Assembly: GCA_019022495.1 (NCBI GenBank)
Contig: JAFEKR010000017.1
Location: 1,089,565 to 1,153,564 of the forward strand
Direction: 5' to 3'
From: Epichloe hybrida
Lineage: Eukaryota; Ascomycota; Sordariomycetes; Hypocreales; Clavicipitaceae
DNA length: 64,000 nucleotides
This document shows, piece after piece, positions 34,451 through 46,941 of this stretch. The position numbers and the translations under genes were made by a program. Position 1 is the first letter of the stretch. The number at the start of each line of letters is the position of its first letter. A model generated the notes under the pieces. That model saw nothing but the letters and a program-made list of their open reading frames with translations. It was not told where the DNA came from and did no database searches.

Positions 34451-35031
34451 TATTGAAATATAAGGAGCTAGTTGCTAGCTAGCAATAGCTGTATAGGTGT
34501 AAGCTCTACGGTCGGGGACTAATAGGGCTGCAACGTTAAATTAATTAACGTAACGTAACGGAAGGTTATAGTAGTTATTAACTAATAGAATTTAATTTAG
34601 ATTACTTTTATAATATCTTATAGAGTAATAGAATTGATTTTAGATACGTTATACGGGCAATATAGCTATTGTTGGTTGAGAGGACTAGCTATCTAGCTAG
34701 TTAAAAAGATCTTCTTCCTCTCATAGACCTACTGACCGTATCGTTTTAAGAAATCGTTGGCTATAGGGTAAGTTATGTGTAGGGTAACCTGCTTACGTCA
34801 CCCTAGCTTACGTCACCCTAGCTTACCTAATTACTAGTGGCGTGGTTGTAGCCACACTTGCAGCCACAACGCAATTGACTAATTAGTCATCCACACGGTC
34901 GGTCGCAGCCATTGACAGCTGCCCTCGCGACCGTTGACAGCTGCAGTGCAGCTGTCAGACTTGCAAAGCAAGCTAGTAATAAGAAGGTTCTTTAACTAGA
35001 AAAGGGCTAAAAATAGGTCTTATTTTTAACA
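34451..35031 (-). repeat. 5' LTR of family-1 Copia copy 2, internally deleted
   Basis: 581 bp with the standard family ends. It lacks about 222 bp between CGTATCG (near 34743) and CTATAGGGTAAG (near 34763), and 21 bp in the CAGCTG repeat. The half next to the primer site is RIP-mutated; the outer half is clean. Confidence 0.88.
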
Positions 35032-37342
35032 GTAAATAACCTTAAAGAAGTAGTAAACTAAGAAGAATTTAGATTTTAGACTCTTAAAGAAATTAAAAAG
35101 GCTAGGAAGAAGTATATAGGCTTCTAAAAGAACCTATAAAATAAAGAGTTCTTTTATAATTTACTAGATAATAGTAATATTAGAACTAGGTAACTTACCT
35201 TATTACCCTATTTATTAGTATAATTACTATTAAAAGGATTAATAAGCTAGACTCCCCTAGGAAAACTAAGTTAATTCCCTCTAAGAAGGCCTAGCTAATC
35301 TCCCCTAGGAAGGTTAATTAACCTAGAGTTAAGACTACCTTTTATAGGTAACTCCCTTACCTATACCTTTACTAGAGGTAAGTTAGTAGTATTACCTTAG
35401 TAATACTACTAATAATACCCCTAAGTAAGAGAGTTACTAATAGAGGTAACCTATACTATCTAGGGCTAGTAATGCCCCTATTAGTATAGCTTAAAGAGCT
35501 ATAATTTCTCCTTCCTAATATAAGGAAAAGGAGGATTAGAGGGAATAATAAGCCTTAAGGGTACTACCTATAAAGCTACCCTCTTACTTCCTAAAGACCT
35601 TACTACCCCTTTTATAAATATAAAGGGAAACACCTAGAGGACCTCTATAGACCTAAAAACCTTTGCTAAAGTAAATTATTAACCTATCTAAGGTATACCC
35701 TAAAGAATAACTTTATAGTGCTAATAACTATAATATTCTTAAATTAAAGCTTTAAATATTTTATAAAAAGTGTGAGTTACTTAATATCTAGCCTAAATAA
35801 GCTAGTTATGCTTTTAAGGTTATACTTAAAGGTAAAGTACTATAATACTATATAGACTACCTCTCTAAACCTAGATAACTATAAGATCTCCTTATGCTTA
35901 TTAGCTATATAAGAGAATAATTTAAAACTAAGGATATATAGTAAAGATATCTACTAGAGTAAAATAACACTTCCTTATAAGGGATAATAAATAATAACCT
36001 AAGTAAGTTAATAATTAAATACTTTAATAAACTTATAGAAAGACTAGCTATCTTATAATAAGTAGTGCCTAAAGTAAGCTAAACTAAAAGGGCACTTTAG
36101 AATTAACTTATTAAAGCCTATTATAGTATTCTAGAGTGTAAAGGAGTAATTATAAATCCGCTAGATAGACTATAAGAGTTTTGTAAATAGATTAGAATAA
36201 CCCTTTATCTTATTAAGAAAGAGAAGAAGAACTATTAATAGTTCCTAACTAAAGCTATAACCCTAGAGTAATTCTAGACTAACTAAAGATATAATAGGAA
36301 GGGAAAAGAGACCTAATACCTCTTAAAACTATAAGGAAGAGAAGATACTCCTTATATAAAGAAGTGCTATATATATAGTAAGGAAGGATGCTAGTTATCT
36401 AAGCACCCTAAAGAGAACTATAAGAAAGCGTTTTAACGCTTTAAGAACTACTACCTTATAAATCTAACTAATAACTTATATTATTTATTCCTCACTTAGT
36501 ATAAGGGAGAACACAAGTCCTAACCCCCTGTTAAGGATAAAATTGCTTAGTATATAAAGAGTATTAGATTTAATAATAGCCCTAATAATATAGATAGGCT
36601 AGTACTTATAAGCTTCTTTATATATAGAACCTATATTAATAGCGAGAAAACGGTTTAATTCCTAATAAGGTAAGCAGTGTATTATAGCCTAAGTAAAGAA
36701 GACCCCTTTTAGCAGGAGCTTATAAATAAAGCCCTAGTAATGTTTATATTAGAAGATTGCTATTCCTATATAATATTCTAAGGGATTATACCTAATACAG
36801 GAGCCGTAAAGTTCTCTATAGTAAGGCACCCTTAATTTCTTGCTTTATAACGTTAGATACTTATATTGTAGCTTAATAAATTAATAGAGAAGAAGGCATT
36901 AGTTAGATTTAGCGCGGGAAACCTAATTATTACGCTTAGATTAGCTAATGTGCTTACTCCCTTTAGAAATATCCTTTTTTAGGTTGTCCTTATAAACACT
37001 TTATTTCTCTTATCCCTTAATAATATAGACTATTTAAAGATTAACTTTAATATCTCTAAGAACATGCTATAATAAGGAAACATTAGAGTCCCTGTTGTAT
37101 GTAAATAGGGCTACGCCTAGATGCTTCTTATATAAAAAGAAGAAGTAGTTGCTTAGAGCTACCTTATAGAAGGCGAGCTATGGTAATTATATTGCCGCTT
37201 TAGGCATTTATTAATCTAATGTCTATACGAGGTTCTTTGTAAATTAGGGCATAACGTTAATATTAAAGCTATTAGGGAGCTAATAAGAATCTGCTACTAA
37301 TACTAAATATATACAGATAGCCCTAATTGCTTTAAGTTTACC
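35032..37342 (+). pseudogene. Outer Copia family 2 element, part 1: gag, protease, start of integrase (decayed)
   Basis: It begins mid-gag (GTAAATAACCTTAAAGAAG, matching copy B at about 17952), so the LTR and first part of gag are gone. It runs through gag, the protease remnant near 36780-36830 and integrase to ...TTTAAGTTTACC at 37342, where the inner element inserted. The reading resumes at 50168 after the duplicated TTACC. Confidence 0.85.
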
Positions 37343-37649
37343 TGTTGGAACAAAGGTGATATCAATCGCGCGTCGCAGCCGCAATTACCCGGCAGAAGCT
37401 TGGGCCGCGCGCGGACCCCACACGCGACCCACAACCTAGCATGTTAATTAGCTAGGAAATGTAGGGATATAAACGCGTAACCCCTTTTCCCTTCATATAT
37501 TATAACTTCTAGCTTTTTACCTCTCTTTTCCTACAACTTAATTAATCATAATTATAGATAACATAGCCTAGAATAGATAATCAATAACAATACTATTCTT
37601 TAGGCTTATAACTATATTACATTAAATTTAATACCCTATGAATCTAACA
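37343..37649 (+). repeat. 5' LTR of inner Copia family 2 element
   Basis: TGTTGGAACAAAGGTGATA to CCCTATGAATCTAACA. The first 100 bp are clean and CpG-rich, then RIP changes dominate. It is followed by CTAATTAGTGGTTACC, the presumed primer region. Confidence 0.92.
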
Positions 37650-40533
37650 CTAATTAGTGGTTACCTTCACAGATAACCATGTAGTCTTTGAACACCGTAG
37701 ATTAGCAAGGTTAATTAGAAGAGGTAGCTTATCTAATGATAACTCGCCCTATGAAATAGGAGGGCCATATTTAATAATAAGTTATGCTAATAAAAAGGTA
37801 TAATATAGCTCTCTTCTTACTTTAGTATTAATATTTATATCTATATAGACTTTGAAATAACAAAGAAAGGTTTAATGCTAGTAGCTAAGCTATCCCCTTA
37901 TCTTTCTTTGTTATGCGTTCTATTATATATTTAAAGTTAACCGCCTTACCTTATGATCCTTCATATCCAAAACACATTATATAATTATAGTTATACCCCT
38001 TTTCTTCTTATATCATAAGATCTGCCTCCCCTAATTAATTAGAATATTAGATGCAGCCAAACTATCTAGGACCTCTAGTTAATTTAGAGTTCCTAGCGAG
38101 ACTAATAGCTATAATAATACTATGGAAGGCGTTAAAATAGGAGATAATAATAAATACCTTAATAAAGGAAAAACCCCTGTCTACACTAACCCATACCCTT
38201 ATATCTCTATAAGGCTTTAATAATATATTATAGAAGAACTACTTTAATAAATAGGAAGTTCTAAATATAAAGAGATAATAATACCTAAGGAAATTAGTCT
38301 TTATATCCTTATAAAGACTAAATAATATAAGAAGTAAGGGTTATTTAAAAGAACACTATTCTCCGAATTTAGTAATAACTTCTATAAATAGTTAAGGGAT
38401 AAGTTTATAGAAGGGAGAGACCTTTTATAGAACGGACTTTAAGACTATCTTCTTTATAATAGAGTGTACATAACTATTAGAAGAGGCACTAAGATAGCAA
38501 ATAACCTTAAAGAAGCAGCAAACTAAGAAGAATTCAGATTTTAGACTCTTAAAGAAATTAAAGAGGCTAGGAAGAAGTACATAGGCTTCTAAAAGAACCT
38601 ATAGAACAAAGAGTTCTTCTGTAATTTACTAGACAATAGTAATATTAGAACTAGGCAACCTACCCCATCACCCTAGTTATTAGTATAATTACTATTAAAA
38701 GGATTAATAAGCTAGACTCCCCTAGGAAAACTAAGTTAATCCCCTCTAGGAAGGCCTAGTTAATCTCCCCTAGGAAGGTTAATTAACCTAGAGTTAAGAC
38801 TACCTAAGAATACTATTCACAAGCATCTGCGGGTGACTCCCCCACCTATACCTTTACTAGAGGCAAGTTAGTAGTATTACCCTATTAACACTACTAATAA
38901 TACCCCTAAGTAGGAGAGTTACTAATAGAGGTAACCTACGCTATCTAGGGCTAGTAGTGCCCCTATTAGCATAGCTTAAAGAGCTATAATTCCTCCTTCC
39001 TAATATAAGGAAGAGAAGAATTAGAGGGAATAATAAGCCCTAAGGGCGCTACCTATAAAACCACCCTCTTACTTCCTAAGAACCTTACTACCCCTTTTAT
39101 AAATATAAAAGGAAACACCTAGAGAACCCCTATAGACTTAGAGACCTTTACTAAAGCAGATTATTAACCTATCTAAGGTATACCCTAAAGAATAACTCTA
39201 CGGCGCTAATAACTATAATATTCTTGGAAAAATAAATCATAAATTAAGCAGGATATATAACAAGATATTTTGAGTAAGAACAAAGAACAATGAAAAATAA
39301 ACTAGTTAATGATTAATAACTCATGACTATCCTTATAACCAGTGAACAAACTAAAAGGATAACTTGATAAAACTCAATATATTATAGTTAGCTGGATGAC
39401 ATGGTTTTATAAATGATTGAACAAACCATATCTTATTCAAGGAAGGAGGAACTGTTAACAGGTTCTGACTAGATGATTCTGAATAAACTCAGGACAGAAG
39501 GACACAAATCGAAACTATGAGAGGAGGCTCACAAAGTCTTCTGATTCAACAACCAAACTTATATTATTTATTCCTTACTTAATACAAGGGAGAACACAAG
39601 TCCTAACCCCCTATTAATAATAAAATCGCTTAGTATATAAAGAGCATTAGATTTAATAATAGCCTTAATAATACAGATAGGCTAGTACCTATAAGCTTCT
39701 TTACTTATAGAACCTAGATTAATGGCAAAAGAATGGTTTAATTCCTAATAAGGTAAGTAGCTTATCATAGTCTAAGTAAAGAAGACCCCTTTTAGCAGGA
39801 ACTCATAAACAAAGCCCTAGTAATGTTTATATTAGAAGATTGCTATTCCTATGCAACATTCTAAGGGATCATGCCTAATACAGGAGCCGCAAAGTTCTCT
39901 ACAGTAGGGCACCCTTAATTTCTTACTTTACAATATTAGATGCCTATATTATAGCTTAATAAATTAATAGAGAAGAAGGTATTAGTTAGATTTAGCGTAG
40001 GAGACCTAATTATTACGCTTAGAGTGGCTAATATGCCTACTCCCTTTAGAAACATCCTCTTTTAGGTTATCCTTATAAACACTCTATTTCTTTTATCCCT
40101 TAATAATATAGACTATCTAAAGATTAATTTTAATATCTCTAAAAACACACTATAATAAGGAAATATTAAAGTCCCTATTATATATAAATAAGGCCACGCC
40201 TAGATGCTTCTTATATAGAAAGAAGAAGTAGTTACTTAGAGCTACCTTATAGAAGGCAAGCTATAGCAATTATATTACTACTTTAGGCATCTATTAATCT
40301 AACGTTTACACAAGGTTCTCTATAGATCAGGGCATAATATTAACATTAAAGCTATTAGAGAGCTAATAAGAATTTGCCACTAATGCTAAATGCACGCAGA
40401 TAGCCCTAATTACTTTAAGTTTACCCTTAAGGATAAGTGTAGCTTTAATTATAAAGTAATAGTAAATATCTTTTACCTAGATAGCAACCGCCTTACACTC
40501 CATGCTATAGATATAGCCATAGCATTTAACATA
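37650..40533 (+). pseudogene. gag, protease and first part of integrase, inner Copia family 2 (decayed)
   Basis: Leader to about 38020, then gag with many TAA/TAG in place of Q codons. At 39226-39555 the gag reading is replaced by a foreign-looking 330-bp segment, and the zinc knuckle region is lost with it. Protease remains as GIMPNTGAAKFSTVGH (about 39865-39910), with catalytic D changed to N in the DTGA box. Integrase runs to ...IAIAFNI at 40533, where the LINE entered. Confidence 0.8.
39226..39555. other. 330-bp segment without RIP bias replacing part of gag
   Basis: Left of 39226 and right of 39555 the sequence is ordinary family-2 gag (compare 18610-18632 and about 19366 onward in copy B). 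The enclosed 330 bp do not match any other part of the window. They are AT-rich but keep many CA/TG dinucleotides (AACAAG, GAACAAAGAACAATG, TCATGAC) that RIP has removed all around. About 0.7 kb of gag is missing in exchange. I see no coding frame in it. Possible origins are filler DNA from break repair, including mitochondrial DNA, or another element. Confidence 0.7.
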
Positions 40534-40949
40534 TATATTATTTACGCTAGTTAGCTCTATAGTTAGCTATTACTAGTACTCCTACTACTAAGTTAAAAGG
40601 GAAAACCCTATACTAGGAAGAAAAACCCCCTTACGTCTGTGTACAGGCCGGCGCCGGCCCTGTAACGGGTCTGCGCCGCTTAGTGTGTTTCCTGTTATAG
40701 GTGTTTATTACTAGCTTACGCTAGCCTTATCCTATTAAAAAGAAAAAGAAAGAAAAGATATATAGAATAAGAGTTTATAGGCCCCTTCTAGTCTTACTCT
40801 AGTGTAATAACATACCTATCCTAAGTCTCTTTTGCCCACTTTTTAGCTATCTCTAGCCTATTCCTACCTTATATATTTAGTAAAGTCTAAGCACCTAGTT
40901 TTATTTAACTAGTACTAAGGGAGAGTAGTTATAGCCCTAGACTAGGGTA

Positions 40950-43900
40950 GTCCTAGGTTAAGATTACTTATATATTATTAGATTTATTAATTATGTTATA
41001 CTTTATTTTTAAGTAAGTTATTTAAATTATCCCCCCCCCCCCTCTATAGGTATAAAAGAGAGCTCTCCCCCCCCTAGGGTCCTAGTCTCTTTCTTCTCTT
41101 TATATTAAACTTCCTATAGGTTTTTCTTTTCTTTCTAGCTATTTAAGGCTATCCTAGGCCAGGGTTAGGTTATTTGCTAATGTTTATTATAGATTTAGAC
41201 TAAATCTAGCATAATAGCGCTAGAAGCTATAAGTACTTTAGTGTTACTACTTATCTAGCTCTAATCCGCCTAGGAATCTTATGAGTATAAGGACTTCCTA
41301 AGGAAGTCCATAACCGAAAAGCAATATACGTAGGTCACGGAGAAGGGTCTGTCTGTAAGTTATATTTGCTTCTACTCTAGGCCTAGTCTGCTACTAATTT
41401 GCTTTAGCTTAGTAAACTAAGAGAAGTTTAATATATTTCCTACGAATCTCATTTGGTTTAGGACCTTAGGCACTAGTGCTATCTTATTATTAGTAGGTTA
41501 GTCTTACTCTAGCTTAGTAACAGGGCTAACTTGCTAGTTAGGGGTGGCTACTAACGTGTGTTTTAACTATTAGGTTTAGAACTATTAATACTATTAGGTA
41601 ATAATTAATAATCGCCCCTGCTCTAGCTTGGTTCTATGTCTAATCCACTGTTTTAGCTAAACTTATCTAGTAATTAAAATAAGTATTAGTGGTTAGTTAA
41701 GACCTAGGCTTCTATAGCTAATAGGGGTGTGGTAAGTCTATTCTAGCTTAGTAGCAGGTCTATTCTAGCTTTAATATCTTCCTTAATAGGCCCTAGAAGG
41801 CTTCTAGGACTAGGTTAAGAAGCTCTACGCTAGTAATTAAGTAAAGAAGAAACGAAGCGCCTTAGCGGCAGGCCTAGACTAGGCTAGTTCCTCTAAGGAA
41901 TAGCATACTAAGCTTATCTTTTAGCTTACACGCCTTAACGCGCGCGTAGTAGAGATAAACCGTCTTCTGCTTGCTATTATTCCTGCGAAAAATCGTGACT
42001 AGGTGGCTATAGATGTAATTCCTATCCTAGAGGAGGAATAAGGCAGTAGCTTGAATTTAGCTTAGAGTAGGGGCGGTGGTGGGCTAGTAGGACTTATAAT
42101 ACCTAGAGTTTATAGTTAAAATTAATCTAATAATAGTTCTAGACCTAAATGTTCTCTGTTATGATTATAAATTATGAAATTAGTCCCTCCCCTAGCCTAC
42201 CTCTGTGCTTATACTATCTATTCTGTCCCTTATACTAGATTTATAATTAGAAGGTTTTCCGTTTGTTAACGGATTTAGCCTGGGTCTAGTAGTATTCTAA
42301 GCTGTCTTATAGCTAGCTCCTATGCTAATAAGTAATATTAGAGTTATCTTGTGCTAAGGAACCATTTAGCTAAATATTTTGCTTTTCGAGGTTCATTTAG
42401 GGCTAGCCTTGCCTCCCATGCGTTAGTAGGCTATCGCTGCTAAGGTTACCTATGGTTATATTTGCTATAATTAACTAGTATATAGTATTAGTCTTCTATA
42501 GCTTAACCGTAGCTATATAAGGGCGAAACCACCCTAGGAACCTTTCTTTAGAATAGGAACTTATTTAGGCCTATCTTTCCTATGCGTAGTTAGATAATTA
42601 TTAAAGAGACATGCTTATCTATATTAGTGTGAAATTCCTAGATTTCCTTTAGGTTATAGGAGGGTAAGCGGTCTTTAGTTAGTTCTCTAATGCGTTTACT
42701 CTAGGCTAGCCTCTTTTTATTATGCTAGTCCTTCTATTATTTCTTCTATTCCTTATCTAGGTTTACGTCTAGTTTATTGTTAATAGGTGGGGGTCTTCTT
42801 CTGTAGTATAATACTATTATAACTAAGTTAGCTGCGGCTTAGATTGTCCTTACTATTCTACTATTAATAATTCTATCTTTAAACCTCTGCTTTATCTTAT
42901 TTAGGTAGAGGTTAAGGGGGGGGACATAGGTCTTAACTTCTAGTTATATAATAGGTATAGCCTTAAACGCCCTTATAATAATCCAAAGGTAAGCTAATTA
43001 ATCTACTATAAAGCTTTTTACTACTTCTCTTAGCTATCCCCCCTTCTTAGTAGGGGTGTAGTAAGTGCTTACTCTATAGGTAAGGATAAGTTAGACTACT
43101 TATATATATAGGAGTCTAGTATTTCTAAAGCTATATCCCTAGGCTAATGCTACTAGCTTAGAGAGTGTAAGCTACTACTAGGCTAACTTACTCTTAAGGA
43201 TATTTCTATAGGCACTTTAGTTAAGTTTCCTATTAACCTATACTCCTAGGAATCTATATAATTCTATAGTTACTATCTCCTCTACTCTAAGTTAGACTCT
43301 AGCCTAGGGAGGTTTATAGGACTTACTAAAGTGTATGAGTTTAGTTTTAGCTAGGTTAAACTTAACTCCTACTTACTTTACCTATTCCTTATAGATCTTC
43401 TATATAGCTTTAAGTCTCCTCTAGGTCTATACTATATTCTTACTAAAGGCTACTATGTTTATATTATTTATAAATCCTATAGCTACTATGCCTAGGATAG
43501 CCTAGAGGTAAATATAAAGCTTTACTAAGTAAAGTAAGAAGAGAATTAAGGAGAGAGGTAATCCTTATAAGGTGCTAGCCTTAATTACAAATAGTCTAGA
43601 GAGTCCTTTATTAAAGCTAAGCTAGCTTGTTCTATCTGTAAGGAAGCTTTGTATTACTATTATTAGCTATTGCGGGACTTCTATCTTTATAAGTAAGTGT
43701 ATTAGGTATAGGTAGCTAACTTTGTTAAATACTAAAGATATATCTATTTGCGCTAGCAAGGCAATACCACCCCTTCCCTAAGCCTCCCTAATGCATTTAA
43801 TAAGGACTCTTATTATAGTTTCTGTTAATCTATTTATCCTATTACCTATCTAGAGTTTAGGGAGTAGTCCCTTTACCTTAGTAAAGGCTATAAGTTACTT

Positions 43901-45680
43901 TACTATTACTACTTCTATAATCTTTCCTACTATATTAAGTAGTAAGATTAGTCTCTATATGTTAGCTCTTCTTATTTCCTTAGTGGTTTTGCTAGGTTTC
44001 CTTATTACTACTACTCTTATGGTTTGGAAGCGGGCTAGGAAGTATCCTATTTCTAGGACTATATTTAGGAGCCTAGCTATAGTATCTTTAGCTAAGTTAT
44101 TACAGGCTTTAATAAGGCCTGCTAGGAGTTTATTATCTCCTAGCGCCTTCTAGCTAGCTATGTTTGCTAGGATGTTATTAATTTTCTCTTACCTGAATTA
44201 TTCTTTGTCTAGTAGTGGTGTGTTTTCTAGCTCTAGGAAGGAGAGGTCTAGTATATATAAGAGGTCTGCTATTGGTTAGGGAAGAATCTTTGTGCTAGTA
44301 TACTAGCCTTATTATTATATGTAGTGGCTAGGTTAGGGTTGTTTTTGCTTCTTTCTAGCTTAGGGAGTCTAGGGAGCTCTAGGGGGGCCTAGCTTTAAAG
44401 TTAGGCCTACCTCTTAAGCCTCTAGACCCCTCTGTCTTTTTCCTATATATTAGCCTTTTATAATGCGTCCCTCTATGTGTTTCTTTTCTCTTCCCTTATA
44501 ACGCGTTCTTAGTCCTTATTTGCCTTAGTATAGGCTTACTAGTTTATGTTAGTTCTCTGGCGTCTTTATTGTCTCTTAGCTTGCCTTGCTTTGCTAACTA
44601 ACTCTTAGGCTTTCCTTAATTACTATGCCTCTAGGCTAGGGAGTCCCTAGGCCTTCTTTAGGACTGCTTTGTCTGTGATCTATTATAGGCTTGTGATAAG
44701 CTATATTACGTAGTTATCTATTCCCTCTTTATTATAAGGGTCTGGCGCGTTTTTAGGCCGGAGTCTAATCGTAGCCTTTGCCTTTACGTGTGGTTAGTTT
44801 ATAGCTCCCTATATATGTCTAAGGACCTAAGGGATAGCTTCCTACTGTTTGTTAAAGATACTAATTAGTTATGGGATATAGTCGGATCCAGGGATATCTT
44901 TAGTGCCTTTATAGTAGACTCTGATATCTAGTGTGGCCTATGCTAGATTAATAGTGCTATCTCTATTATCTTTATATTATCTTATGGGTTTGCCCTAGGG
45001 TGTAATAAGTCTAAGCCTTTACTAGTCCATAAACTCTAGTAGTTTGTCCGCTCTATTAGTTTTCCTATCTAGCTTATCCTAGAGGGGGTGCTTTTAGTTA
45101 AAGTTACCTATAAATATGCTTTAGTTACAGGGCTCTTCTAGGTTAATTATGTAAATAGGGGTATTCTAGTTGTTGCTATATCTCTCTAAGTAAAGGGAGT
45201 AGATATTAACTCCTTATAGCTTTACTAGTGACTAGTTAGTCCCTCCCTAGGCTAACTATAACCCTACTCTGTGTTTCTTATTTATATATACTACGTTATA
45301 TCTATTATAATACGTAAGTTAGAACCAGGCAAGGCCTAGTGCTAGGGGCTATAGGTTTCTTATGTGTTCCTATTCTTAGATTGTAATCATATCTATGTTA
45401 GTCTAGTAATAGAGCGCTATATATACTAGTTTATTCTTCTTGTTTATATTCTAGAAAAGGACTTATCTTGAATGCTTCCTAATCTTAGTTATTTAGCGCT
45501 TTATTCTATATTTATAGGGTGTTCTCTCTTTCTACTTGCTATAATAATAAGTTCCGCTGCTATACTAGGTCTCTCATGGGGTATAGTTAAGCCTTTACTT
45601 AGGGAGTAAGTAGTGAAGTAGGAGGGCTATTTAAGATATCCTACTTTAGTGGCATTCTACTTCTCTTTTAGGATAGAATA
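40950..45680 (-). pseudogene. LINE ORF2: endonuclease and reverse transcriptase (decayed)
   Basis: The RT block is the best-preserved part (about 42900-44300). Reading right to left: LIKCIREA, then AQIDISLVFNKVSYLYLIHL, SFLTDRTSQLSFNKGLSRLF, TLQGLPLSLILF and AIGFINNINIVAFSKN. The order and spacing match Tad-clade RTs, with the two catalytic Asp changed to Asn. The N-terminal endonuclease and a possible C-terminal RNase H are assigned by position only. There is no usable open frame. Confidence 0.7.
41028..41074. repeat. Poly-C tracts in LINE 3' region
   Basis: Runs of about 14 and 8 C (plus strand) around 41030 and 41066. Poly-G in element sense; could form G-quadruplex-like structures in the RNA. 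Confidence 0.6.
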
Positions 45681-45689
45681 GTCCCTTAA

Positions 45690-46640
45690 CTAGGCTAGGT
45701 GTAGTCTAGAGTATAGGATATAGTTCTTCTTTACCTATCTGTCTTTTGTAAGGTAAGAGGACTCTCTGTCCTTATAATAGCTAGCTCCACACCTACTACA
45801 CCTTAGTGCTACCTTATAGAACTTAGCTATGTAGCCTGTTTAGAAGTAATTATAGTATTATTAGGGTTATAGGGTCTTGTTATATAGTTTAGTTTAGAAA
45901 AGCTTTGCTTTAAAGACTATGCTATCTTAGTATATCTTATTAGTATCTTTTACTTTAGCTAGGCCTAGTATTAGAGTGGTTCTTTAGGTGCCTTTGCCCT
46001 AGGGTTATCTTGCTATTGCCTTTACTATGTTTACCTTATTAGCTTTTCTAATTTCTATTACTAGGTTCTTAAGAGAGATGTATTTAGTTAGGAATTCTTT
46101 AATAATAACGCTAAGCACGTAATAGTGGAGGGCTGCCTCTGGCCTAAATACTTTAGTAATCTATTTTTAGTCTTCTCTATATTAGGTAGCGTTTTCTTTA
46201 AAGGTAATAATTATATCCTTACTAGGGAGTCTTCTAGCTACCACTACTATAGCCTAGCCTATAGCTCTATTTACTACTATTACTATGTCTTCCGCGCCCC
46301 TAGACTAAAGCAATTCCTAGATAGTATTCCCTTTAATAAGTACCTCTTAGTTCTATCTACTAGGGATCTAGAGGGGGGGAGGTAAGCTATTTATTTATTT
46401 AGGAGCCAGGCCGGCGGCAATGCTTGCCTAGGTTAAAGTGTTACTTTCTTTAGTTCCTTCTATAATAGCCTTTTTAAGGGCTTATTTAAGGGCTTCTTTA
46501 GTAGTATAGATATTGCTATTATTATGGTTTATTACCTTTGCTTTAGCTTAGGCGCGGTCTGCTACCTACCTAGTGATAGCTTTAGTAATATACTATACCT
46601 AGGTAACTTTATTACTAGGGATAAGGCTTGTAATTTTATT
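45690..46640 (-). pseudogene. LINE ORF1 (gag-like) with zinc knuckles (decayed)
   Basis: Reading stops as Q, the minus strand gives a gag-like frame with LPSKDIIITFKENATQYRED (about 46150-46215), common to Tad ORF1 proteins, and later CYNCFQTGYIAKFYK then LRCSRCGASYYKDRE (about 45770-45870). These are two CCHC-type knuckles with some C or H changed to Y. The N-terminal part continues into 46392-46640, which is shared with the short derivative at 19760-20610. Confidence 0.65.
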
Positions 46641-46941
46641 ATAGTATTTTGTATTATCTAGATGTTTAAATTAGATCTAGTCTATTATAGGGTTATTCTT
46701 ACTACTCTAAACATTAAACTATCCTATTCTTATGTTTAGGTAGTAGTGGCTCTGTGCTAGCCCCCTTTCTCCTAAGTTAATTACTATTAGCACGTCCGCA
46801 CTCCTGCTACTAGCTCTATCACGATGTGATATTGTGGGGGGGGGGTAAATAGAGGCGAGGAATTCAAATATTAATGTGGTTTGTATTTTAGAGGCAATTC
46901 CAGACCTTTAGAGCGGTGCGGAAGTTTGTGCGAAGGTTCTT

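Larger units (their letters stand above)
28157..35031 (-). mobile_element. Ty1/Copia family 1, copy 2: best-preserved element of the window
   Basis: Element sense is right to left: 5' LTR 34451-35031, primer site 34439-34450, leader repeats 34155-34395, gag-pol 34154-29190, polypurine tract 28988-28981, 3' LTR 28980-28157. The polyprotein has protease, integrase, RT and RNase H in Copia order, with all core catalytic residues present. Two in-frame TAG codons (32390-32388 and 31685-31683) split it. The 5' LTR is 581 bp against 824 bp for the 3' LTR. Left and right flanks belong to different positions and orientations of family-2 elements and share no 5-bp duplication (TATAT versus GTAAA). A rearrangement after insertion is therefore likely. 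Confidence 0.95.
40534..46941 (-). mobile_element. Tad-like LINE (non-LTR retrotransposon), 6.4 kb, 15-bp target duplication
   Basis: Flanked by ATAGCATTTAACATA (40519-40533 and 46942-46956); removing it rejoins the Copia integrase reading. Sense is right to left: 5' region and ORF1 (about 46600-45700) with cysteine knuckles, then ORF2 with endonuclease (about 45600-44400, by position) and RT (about 44300-42900). RT motifs are QIDISLVFNKVSYL near 43725-43760, TLQGLPLSLILF near 43540-43580 and GFINN at 43463-43477. The last is the FADD active site of Tad/Jockey-type RTs after RIP. The 3' end is A/T-rich with no long poly-A. A deletion derivative lies at 19760-20610. Confidence 0.85.

Noticed and set aside
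43959..44153. 64-codon plus-strand frame
   Set aside because: Antisense to the LINE reverse transcriptase region, which carries clear RT motifs on the minus strand.
46125..46385. 86-codon plus-strand frame
   Set aside because: Antisense to LINE ORF1, whose gag-like motifs are on the minus strand.
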